Source: Taenia hydatigena (taxonomy: Eukaryota > Platyhelminthes > Cestoda > Cyclophyllidea > Taeniidae). Taken from it: DNA of 64,000 nucleotides. Location of the stretch: assembly GCA_036345935.2 (NCBI GenBank), contig JADWOT020000007.1:5317471-5381470 (forward strand), written 5' to 3'. Positions within the stretch are counted from its first letter, which is position 1. Each line of letters opens with the position of its first letter. Below the pieces are notes generated by a model. That model was not told where the DNA came from and did no database searches. It worked only from the letters and a program-made list of their open reading frames with translations. Shown piece by piece: positions 55,712 through 64,000 of this stretch. The position numbers and the translations under genes are program-made.

Positions 55712-56046
55712 TGGCCGCTAATAATAACTCTTACATCACTGCTATATTTTTAAATAGCCCTTTAAAACCATTTTGCTACTGCAGTAACAACTGGAAGTGG
55801 GATCTGAGAAAGCACATTAAAATTATGCACAGCAGAGAAGGGAAGGTGGTAATCTTAAGTAATGAGGAGACTCGTCGTACTCTTAATCAGCACAAGGCAA
55901 ATAAACGACAGGGTCAATATCGATTGCTTTGTTGCTCAACTACGGATGTCTCGAGTGAGCCTTCGACATCATGGCAATGCTATGCCTCGGAGGCCCCAAG
56001 AGATACCGCCGTCTCATCTGACCACAATTGCCCTCCATGGCAATAA
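55641..56046 (+). pseudogene. decayed C2H2 zinc-finger array, right copy
   Basis: Finger 1 (55,641-55,690) reads YKCSSCGHRSNWK, TGA, HIK. Finger 2 starts YMCSLCG at 55,692 and is broken by a frameshift into NNNSYITAIFLNSPLKPF. Finger 3 reads FCYCSNNWKWDLRKHIKIMH, with Cys-x-Cys instead of Cys-x2-Cys and His-x4-His. The tail continues to a stop at 56,046. C2H2 fingers normally bind DNA; the stop, frameshift and lost spacing make this a pseudogene. Finger order runs into the right arm, so the spacer plus right arm is the ancestral arrangement. Confidence 0.6.
55712..55804. repeat. right half of the diverged central inverted repeat
   Basis: Reverse complement partner of 55,445-55,536, at about 90% identity. 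Confidence 0.85.
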
Positions 56047-56292
56047 CAGCAAGCCCTTTGTTTTTGAACCAAATTAATTGTTTCCTAATTTGACTGAAGC
56101 CAATTAGAGAACATATGCAGGCAAAGAAAATAACTCATAGCCACCGGAGCCCCCAAACACGTCTCTATGACTCTCAAAAGATAGGCACTTTCCTCGATTG
56201 GACTTAGGTGGAGGCTCTTACTCCTCGAATGACTGAGTTAAGCAATGTTTCGATGACAGCGAAAACGCGACTTAAATAGGCACGACTGACCA

Positions 56293-56484
56293 ATGTGTGG
56301 GAGCGACCCTAACTGCCAATTGGAAACGTATCTAAGTGCAATCACTACGCGTTCAACCAATGGTGTGCCTGCCTCTTGTGCGCGATTTGATTGGTTTAAA
56401 GAGCATATCATTCCTTCCTCACCCAGCCTGACTTTTAGATTGCTGTTTCGTGCAGAAAAAGTACTAATTGCAAGTAGAATTTAA
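56293..56484 (+). CDS. mirror copy of the 54,764-54,955 frame
   Basis: Same 63-codon ATG frame (MCGSDPNCQLETYLSAITTR) on the opposite strand, unchanged in translation. Same doubts as the left copy. Confidence 0.28.
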   Translation: MCGSDPNCQLETYLSAITTRSTNGVPASCARFDWFKEHIIPSSPSLTFRLLFRAEKVLIASRI

Positions 56485-56930
56485 TATACCCATTCATGGT
56501 GAAAAATGGCTAGCATTACTAGAGATCAGCCAACGCATTTTTCCGCAGGACGGAGGGTGTGTGCATGTGTGACAATTGATTCGGTTGTGCATTTTAGAGG
56601 TGAAGCTTAGCTGCTATCGATTTTGTCCTTCTCCAACAGTTTGGCTGGATTTCCTTTTTCTAGGAACCGTAGGATCGAAATGATGACCACAGTTGTACTA
56701 GGATTCTAACTCTTCAACTAGAAGCTAAAATAATCTCTACCAAGTTCCGTTTCGCTTCTGCATGGGTTAAAGGCATCCCATGCGCCCCAAGGCAGTAATA
56801 ACAGGCCAAAAAGGCCTTTCCTATCATTTTAAAAGTTATTTGCCTTTTAACAAATCTTTTGAGTTCTCTGAATCAATGCCAAATGCATTCACGCATCAGG
56901 TGCCTAATCTTGGATCTTCCCATGTTGAAG

Positions 56931-57108
56931 GGTGCTCAATTGGAGTGACTACAGCCCCCCATCAAATGATTGTTTGACCATGCAAGTGATTGTAACTATC
57001 AGTTTATCAATTATTGGGTCATCGAATTACGTCGCATTGTTTGCATTTGGAAGGATGGTAGAGGAGTGGAGGCGCAACGATCGTCGTCGCGATAAGCAGA
57101 GGATGAAG
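56931..57108 (+). CDS. mirror copy of the 54,140-54,317 exon
   Basis: Same exon, acceptor and GTGAGG donor, on the plus strand. Confidence 0.42.
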
Positions 57109-57383
57109 GTGAGGAGAGAAAGTGAAGGTTTCAGCTATGAGGTCACCTTGGGCCGGATGTTTACACTTTAAATTTATTGTAGGATCTATTTGCGCTGTTG
57201 ATACCTGAACTTGCATCTTGTAAAGTCTGAGTGAATATCTTTCAAGAGTGAAACAAGTTATGAATAAAGTTAAAAAGAAAAGGGTAAAGATGATTTAGTG
57301 GACAAATCCTTGTGGCATAAGTACGTGGCTTAATTTGTTAAAAACTTTGCTATGCATGTGTGTATGTCTGCTGTATGATCCAG

Positions 57384-57576
57384 ATTCTCTTCGTTGCCAT
57401 TAACAAGCAATGTTTTGAAATTGAAAGAGGTCACAATAACGTTGAATCTACACGATGAACATTCAACGCGCATTCAAGTCATAAACCATTATCTATGGCG
57501 TTTCTGCGGTCATGCCAGTGATTACACTGTTCAAAGAGGAGAGTCTTTGCTCAAATTACACAGTCTAACTGCATAG
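57384..57576 (+). CDS. mirror copy of the 53,672-53,864 terminal exon
   Basis: Identical translation, with its AATAAA at 57,724-57,729. Confidence 0.55.
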
Positions 57577-57890
57577 AGGCGTAAAAATGTTGGTGAGTCG
57601 TTTTGCTAGGCAGATTTCGTAATTGTTAGTGATGTACATAAGTAACACATTTTGTTCCAGTTGATTAATGTGAAGTAGCCGCTGTGTTTGTTGTCGTGAT
57701 TTATGGTATCATGTTTCCCAGACAATAAACCGTTGTCCCCATGGCTTTGACATTACTCATCGTTTCCAAGAACAACGTTGCTAATCTCTCAAACTGCTGC
57801 CTTTATGTTGGTTATCGTTCTGATGGCTCTTTTCATAGGCGGTGTTCCAAGACAAGCAGGCTCCGAAACTGGTTTGTACATATTTGCCTA

Positions 57891-58106
57891 TCAAGAATGC
57901 ACTAAACAAAGTCTCCACTTATTACCGTCACTCGGTAGTGGTTGAACAACAAATCGAGTCGTAAGAAAGTGAGAGAAGCGGACCTGATTTGACCTCATGT
58001 TCCAGGCCAGCAGCAATATAAAGAAAGCTGCCTCAAATACGTAGTCGACGATCTCGTCAACCAATTTAAGAATGTGCACCTTTGCGGTCGGTGAACGAGG
58101 TGGCAA
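57891..58106 (-). CDS. mirror copy of the 53,142-53,357 frame
   Basis: Identical 71-codon translation on the minus strand, with the same weak boundaries. Confidence 0.35.
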   Translation of the reverse strand: MPPRSPTAKVHILKLVDEIVDYVFEAAFFILLLAWNMRSNQVRFSHFLTTRFVVQPLPSDGNKWRLCLVHS

Positions 58107-58622
58107 CCCATTTTACCAACCACTCACCAACAAAACTCACTTAAGGTCATTTCGGTTATAAAGTTCGCTCGTCTTTATGCATATTTTTGTGACCGCACTT
58201 CACTACACGTGCCATCGTGCGAAGATCAATGAACACCTTTCTGTTACTGAGGCCTCACAGCATATCAGCAGAGTAAGCATAACTTTTTCCGCTATTTAGA
58301 CACTTGTTTACATAGCCACTGCAAAGATGTCTAAAAAACAGGGTGATAGAATGGCAAATTTTCGGCAATGTGGATTCACTCCGAATAAAGAGCTAGGCTT
58401 TGCTATTATTTACTAATGCGATCAGTGAAGCAGCTGCTCTAGCAGAACGATAGGCTAAAGTTTCCTTTTTGTTGCTTTGTTACCTTAGGTGACCATAATC
58501 AAAAAGAGACAGCATTGGCAAAAACACGACAAAATGAGAGGAGGAAGAAGAATAAGAGGACGTCTACCTGATGTAGGTGCTTTATTATTTGAAGTTGCGA
58601 ACGATGTAAGATGCCTGAATTC

Positions 58623-58867
58623 AAAACTGCTTTAAGGCACTTTAACTTCTTCTAATCTATATCATCCTCTCTTTGGTTTTCTAGTAAAAACTAGTAGCGT
58701 TGGTGTTGTAAATCATGCTTCCACCTCTCCAGGAATGCAGAATTNAAAACTGCTTTAAGGCACTTTAACTTCTTCTAATCTATATCATCCTCTCTTTGGT
58801 TTTCTAGTAAAAACTAGTAGCGTTGGTGTTGTAAATCATGCTTCCACCTCTCCAGGAATGCAGAATT
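58623..58867. repeat. 122-bp tandem duplication around a single N
   Basis: The 122 bases 58,623-58,744 are repeated from 58,746, separated by the only ambiguous base in the window (58,745). The left arm has one copy. This looks like two overlapping contigs joined without merging. It also pushes the poly(A) signal at 58,581-58,586 to 281 nt past the mirrored stop. Confidence 0.85.
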
Positions 58868-59218
58868 TTAACTGTTGATTAAGTTCTGGTAGGCATTGGC
58901 ACAATCACTTGAACTCAAGATCTTGTTTTCATAACGAATGAGAAACGTATGGCGCTTCGTAGACAGAGAACAGTGGCAAAATGGGTGTTTGTGTTTGGCT
59001 TTCGAATCTTCAACTTTGCAGTCATTTTGTGTAAGACATTTAACCAGATTGTGAGAAGACCCTATTATGTCAACGAAAGGTTTGATTTTCTGACGAGTTT
59101 TATGAAAACTCAATAAATGCTGAAGTGGGTTACAACCATTTGCTAATAGAAGCCAAATATTAAAGCTGGACATGAGTTCAGATGGCTGATGTTGAAAGTG
59201 TCGATAACAGCTGGGATG
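58868..59218 (-). CDS. mirror copy of the 52,156-52,506 terminal exon
   Basis: Identical 116-codon frame and acceptor. Its 3' flank carries the duplicated segment absent from the left arm. Confidence 0.58.
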   Translation of the reverse strand, partial: HPSCYRHFQHQPSELMSSFNIWLLLANGCNPLQHLLSFHKTRQKIKPFVDIIGSSHNLVKCLTQNDCKVEDSKAKHKHPFCHCSLSTKRHTFLIRYENKILSSSDCANAYQNLINS

Positions 59219-59943
59219 CTAAAATGAAGGAGTATCCAGAAAAAATAATTTGACTGGCAAAATTTTTATCTACTTTCAGCTAATTTGACACGTGTGAGTA
59301 TTATCTGGATCAGATTGGAAATAACTAGTCGCAAGGTTCTGGATACAAGCCAACTTGAGAATTAAAGATTTATTTTCTAACTCGCTCAAGTGGGCAAAAA
59401 TTCAAATCACGAGCTTCTAGATGTAAATCACGAAAAGAATTAACAGTGCAAGTTGGGGTTGGACAGGCACATACCACGGCTTTTAACTTGAAACGCCTTT
59501 CTTTTGTGCCTATGTAAAGATGCAAAGTTTATTCGTAATTCCAACTTCCTTGATGCGGCCATGGTATAAGCCAGTTAAAACCCGCATTGTGTGTGTAAAA
59601 TTACTATTCACTCAAAGCCCTTGTGCAACTCACTGCTAAATCATTCTAGTAGTGATTGAATCTTAACTAGTTCTGGAAAAAATAATTCCTTCCGGGCTTA
59701 AATTATGACAACGGCCAGCGATGCACTGCAAAGCTCGGTGACCTACTGTCCCACAGAGCAAGCATGTTTAAAAAGGAAGCTGCGTTGAAATTCTTTGGTT
59801 AATAGTAATTTGAATTTTTGGGCAGGTTTCGTGATTTATCTGAGTAGATCATAAAATACAGATCATTCAATAGAGTAAAATTAAATGTCTGCTTATCACT
59901 GCTTAGACGCCTTAGAGGTGGTGGTGGGATGGCTTTTGGTAGT

Positions 59944-60129
59944 TCACGTCTGTTTGGGTCTGATGACGTCCTCAAAATGAAGAAGTGGGAGCTCCACTTC
60001 GATGCATCTTTGGTAGGCGTCTCCTTCGATTCCCACTACACTCGATTTGTTCCCAAGTATTTCGTCTCGCGTTAAGTCCCACCCTGTGAACTCCGTGCCC
60101 TGAGAAGGGAGGCGAGTAATCGCTTGCAT
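59944..60129 (-). CDS. mirror copy of the 51,245-51,430 frame
   Basis: Identical 61-codon ATG frame on the minus strand. Confidence 0.33.
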   Translation of the reverse strand: MQAITRLPSQGTEFTGWDLTRDEILGNKSSVVGIEGDAYQRCIEVELPLLHFEDVIRPKQT

Positions 60130-60997
60130 ATTGTTTCCTTACCCTTATATTGCACTTTGGTGCCACAAGAATGGATCACTACTCTGTCTCCCTCACGCTT
60201 TTAAAAGCCTTTATCTTTTCCAAATGCACTGCCAAGCTGCTCCTGTCTTTGCCTTCTCCTCCTACCTCATCCTCTGCCAGACCCTCTTAGCAGGTCTTCT
60301 TTATCTCTCCCCTAGTCTTCTCTTTGACCGTGATATGGAGAAATGATGCCAAGAATCATAACCCAGAAAAGACTAACACATGCTAGAACGAATATGAATA
60401 AAATCACACTTTACTTGTTTTAGCATAACTTAGCTTGAATTGCCACACTTTCAATCCCCATCTTTTAACTGCAGCTCTAGTTTGCCCAACGCCACCTCGT
60501 TTTAGTTCCATCTCCTACTCCTATGCTTACTCCCTCAAAAGCGAGGGTCAGTGCGTTGCTTCTACTTCTACCTCGTGATTCGCAGGACGGCTCTAACTTC
60601 TACCTACTCTTCTCATTATCCACTCGTTTTTCTCCTTGTAGAGATTGTCTTAGGCTGAACATGGCCTTTCCTCTTGCATCCATCTGCACTCTGTTCACTC
60701 TGCGTGTCGGCTTCTCTCTTCCTGTCGTCAACACTCAAGCACCTGCCCAATAACTCAACATGCCACACCTAGCCCCACTTCTGCTGCTCCTCCAATTTAT
60801 TCCTTTATTTTAGATTGAAGTGAGCGCCTCGATTTGGGAAGAAGAAAGCACCAAAACGCTCAACGTGCTTCCATCAGAGCGGGAAATTTTGGGTATACAG
60901 GAGCCAAAGGGAGGCAAATAAGGTACCAAGGGAACTCAAAATGGCTCAGACTTTCCTGTTAGATGGAGACAATTTGTCTTGTTTTGTACAAGCATTT

Positions 60998-61122
60998 CTA
61001 ATTGCCTATATGGGAAGAAAAAAGGGAGTCTGCAAACTGCGGTCGCTCCAGCATTAGTACTAATTTTGATGGCGATGGATGTGGAGGCAGTGAGGTTGAG
61101 AGACGTCGGCATCCATTTGCAC
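60998..61122 (-). CDS. mirror copy of the 50,252-50,376 terminal exon
   Basis: Same acceptor and same two possible reading frames as the left copy. Confidence 0.42.
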
Positions 61123-61216
61123 CTGCAACAACAATTAGAAGAAAGAAGTGGTCAAGTCGAGTATTCACTGCTATTGCTGCAAGTGATAGGGCGGGTGAGT
61201 CGCATGGGCAGCTTAC

Positions 61217-61312
61217 CTTCTGCAAAATGGTCTTGTTGAAGGCGGTGCTGTCGGTGATTGAGGCGAAGGGGAGCGGAGAACCTGCGAACGCCTTTACAAC
61301 AACTCGACATTT
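61217..61312 (-). CDS. mirror copy of the 50,062-50,157 exon
   Basis: Same acceptor and GTAAGC donor as the left copy, on the minus strand. Confidence 0.48.
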
Positions 61313-61316
61313 CTAA

Positions 61317-64000
61317 AAGTGCCAGTAAACATCAACGTACAGTACATTGATTGCTTTATTAATCAGTTAGTCAATGGAGAAAGATGACCTTGAGGAAGGA
61401 TGGATGGCGCCAATTACAAAGCTGTGTTCAGTTAGACTTGTAGGTGCAAAGTGAAAAACAGCTTGAAATGCCAGTTAGCCTGTGTAGAGGGTTGGGAGTA
61501 GAAGAAGGTGGGCGTAAAATGTGCTTTTTGATTTTTCTTGGTATTTGACCAACTCTTTTAACCAAAAACTGCAATTTGAGTGATGTTGTTGACTGTGCGA
61601 TTGCTGAGATGCCTTGATGAAGTTTGCCGGCAAACAAACAGATTCCCCTTTGCCTTGATTTTGCCTTGGGCATCCTTTGGTAGGAATTAACTTCAACTTA
61701 GATGCAGCTTATTAAATGACTTGTCAATGTAACTTCAAAAGTACAGCGTTTAATTGAGAAGTTGCTGATAAATGACCGAGTTCTTTAGTTCAGGCTGTAG
61801 CATTAAGTCCAATCCTGTGATACGTGAATTTGTCAGCCGAACTTCTTGGCTGGACCATGGAGCCTAACAAGCTGGTTACGTGGATAACGCGGACGGCTCT
61901 ATACAGTCACAAACTTCCTACTCGATTTAGTCGTATGAAGCCTTGTCTATGAGGGAGTGCGATCCGCAGCCGCTGTTGGGGTGAGATCGAAACATCTGCC
62001 TGACATCGGTAATGAAATTGCGATCAAGACCTTCACTCTGCTTGCGTTCTACCCAGTCGCTTCCATAGCTGCACTCATTTTTAAGGTGCTATGAGTTGAC
62101 ATTCTTGGTATGTGTGCATCTGTAGGATAGTGCAGAGCAAATGGAGTAAAATATTCAAATTTTAGCGCAAAATTCATCAGCAATGCGAATGCCCGACAAT
62201 GTGCTAAATTCTTAGACTGACTGTGATCTCAAAGCGTTTTCTTCCTTCCAAGGTGGGACAGGAACACTGAAGTGCCTACGATATTGTATCCATGATTGTA
62301 GGTCAGATCAGCCTCAAATTAAATCTGAAAAATAGCGGTCTTAGGCGCAAAGACGTCTTGGGAGGATTGTGCTACTCGTTTGCGTAGTAATAGGCTTGAT
62401 AGGAAGTAGAGGTCAAGGTTGTGGGTCGAATTCGCATTGGAGAGTCAATTCAATGCACAAAATAGTACTCGGCTCCATCTTAGCATGTAATAGACTTTTG
62501 CAAAGCATCATTGACAGGCATACTTTTGTTGCTACTGTTCAATTACCTCTTTAGAGGTTTGTTATTTGGCAAACAGTGTCAAGTTATCAATTCACGCGTT
62601 GTAAAAATGCTGGCCAGAGGCGTCTTCCATGCACGGATTTGGTAATGCCGCACTGATGACGAGACAAATTCGCATATACGAGATCGATCGAACTCTACCG
62701 ATAGATAAAGCTCCGGAGCTGCAACCACTGTTATGCTTTTTGGAGTTAGATACCGTTACAAATCCTAGCAGTTGGTCTGCTGGCTAGCCACCTTTACCGT
62801 ACCTACAAATTCGTCATATTTTAGAGCCTCTGTGAAGAAGAATGCTCTTTGGTTTTCCTCTTTGAGCAAAATAGACACGCATTTTTGGTTGCAGATCTGC
62901 CGATTCAGCAGAACGGAATTTTTCTTTTAATTATATATCCTGTTAGAACTTCTTATTATATTTGGACTTGACTTTTGGCATATTTTGCAAGTGGCATTGC
63001 TTTAGGGCTCGTCCAAGGATGTTGGAACTTCAAAGTTCTAGCCTTTTGAGGCTAGGGTGCTATACTAGCACAAATTTATCCAAGTGGAGGCAAAATATCA
63101 AGTCGGATATGCAAACCAACGTCAGGTGTGCCAACATGCAAGCTAGCTAGCTCAGAACTGTAGATGGAGAGAATGAAGCCGATTTCTTTAATGTTAGCAC
63201 ACGTTACTTCTTTGCAAAGCATGACTAATATTGGCAGTTCAAATGTCCAAAATGCAAGCACCAAAGAAACCGCGGGCACTTATTTGCTTTGCATAGAGAT
63301 CAGCATTTTAAGTTGATTTCCTACCAAACGTCTTTTTATTTGATTGCTGGCAGTCATTTGTTAATCACTCTGGATGGCCGAGCGGCACATCTATGACCTC
63401 AAATGCATTTCAATTAATACAAATTGGTGCCGACTGCCTAATGATAAGGCTCACTAATAAAGTTAGTAACATGCCCTTAGAGCAGATTTTGGTCCATATT
63501 CTAGGGTAGATTGTGGTTATTGATGGTGGTGTCCGTAAGCACAGATCGATGGCCGGAATGAGTGAACTTGGCCAGTAATGCCACGATTGAAGTCGCAATG
63601 CTGCATTATTAGTTTGACGCCTCTTTGCGCAGACATAATGTGCTTTTTATTTTAGTGAAGGGCGCGTTTTTACGAGCGTCTGTTGAACTGTGTAGGACTT
63701 CTGGATTATTTTCAATCCAATTATCTGTGCAGTAGTAGTAGTAGTAATAAAACGGATGCCTGCTAAAAAAATCATTGAACCACCTCTGCTCATTTTAAAC
63801 GCGCCATCGCAATGCTTGGCAAACAATAGAAAGTAGTATCGTTGGCTACTTATTTACAGCGATAGAAAACCGCAGCTCTGCATATAAAGCGCGCTATCGC
63901 TGAGCTTGAGAAGACCTCATCTGATGTGTTAATGCGATTTGCATGGTCTCAATACCAGACGAAGGCTTATGTTTCTAACCATGTAATGCTTAAGTGAAAG
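61317..64000. other. outer right arm, no well-supported gene
   Basis: Mirror of 47,374-50,057. It holds the same weak frames as the left arm (minus 63,076-63,279; minus 61,428-61,696) and the mirrored microsatellite at 63,731-63,746. Confidence 0.35.

Larger units (their letters stand above)
55805..64000. repeat. right arm of the young palindrome
   Basis: Reverse complement of the left arm up to the end of the window. Two internal differences were seen: an extra GAG in a GAGGAGGAAGAAG run near 58,540, and the duplication around the N at 58,745. Genes here are second copies of those at 47.8-55.4 kb; whether both exist in the genome depends on the arm being real. Confidence 0.92.

Noticed and set aside
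55633..56046. A clean 137-residue protein starting at ATG 55,633
   Set aside because: The first 30 or so codons are out of frame with the zinc-finger codons there (YKCSSCG, YMCSLCG). The frame is continuous only because of the frameshift, so it is treated as a pseudogene.
58623..58867. A biological tandem duplication
   Set aside because: The duplication is centred on the only N in the window and is absent from the otherwise matching left arm, so an assembly join is more likely.
1..64000. Prokaryotic features: operons, CRISPR, insertion sequences, rRNA
   Set aside because: No Shine-Dalgarno-linked long frames, no regularly spaced short repeats and no rRNA-like sequence were seen; splice and poly(A) signals indicate a eukaryote.

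Overview
This window is eukaryotic, almost certainly metazoan nuclear DNA: AT-rich, gene-poor, with short open frames bounded by GT/AG splice signals and occasional AATAAA signals, and no ribosome-binding sites, operons or long uninterrupted genes. A CAP/SCP-domain relic (a family expanded in parasitic worms), C2H2 zinc-finger relics and tRNA-derived repeats would fit an invertebrate such as a flatworm, but the sequence alone does not fix the organism. Almost every coding call is a single exon found by reading frame, splice sites and phase arithmetic; most cannot be assigned a family and I say so.

Layout. 0-20 kb: scattered exons on both strands in AT-rich DNA, including an ankyrin-repeat fragment with an in-frame stop (2.2-2.6 kb, minus), a pair of related exons in opposite orientation (3.5 and 10.4 kb), well-bounded exons at 4.97, 7.97, 10.05, 11.9, 12.4-12.7, 16.0 and 17.5 kb, and an unexplained 180-residue frame at 10.7-11.2 kb. 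20.6-35 kb: three copies (20.6, 26.5, 33.7 kb) of a roughly 1-1.4 kb repeat that carries an initiator-tRNA-Met-like relic on the minus strand and, about 300 bp away, a tRNA-Glu-like relic on the plus strand. Between the copies lie two pieces of a CAP-domain gene or pseudogene, other exons, an AT microsatellite and a G/A-rich tract. 31-39.5 kb: an exon at 31.35 kb, a 98-codon ATG frame at 32.0-32.3 kb (minus), and a minus-strand series of exons at 39.4, 35.7 and 35.4 kb whose phases join without conflict and whose product is helix-rich.

40.5-46.7 kb is an old, diverged inverted duplication. The same two unknown coding-derived segments (called E1 and E2 here) occur as E2(+), E1(-) on the left and E1(+), E2(-) on the right, with an extra near-identical E1 copy between them. 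The fullest E1 copy is a 750-nt open exon at 44,426-45,175.

47,374-64,000 (window end) is a second, young inverted duplication with about 8.1-kb arms that look identical by every open frame and stretch compared, apart from a 3-bp indel and a 122-bp duplication around a single N. Its centre (55,445-55,804) is a 176-bp spacer flanked by about 95-bp inverted repeats that differ at about nine positions, all inside a decayed zinc-finger array. That is the pattern expected from fold-back priming on a pre-existing short inverted repeat, whether in the animal or during DNA amplification and assembly. Every gene in the left arm, including two convergent terminal exons with poly(A) signals, therefore appears twice. 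Nothing supports prokaryotic features, CRISPR arrays or an intact transposon.
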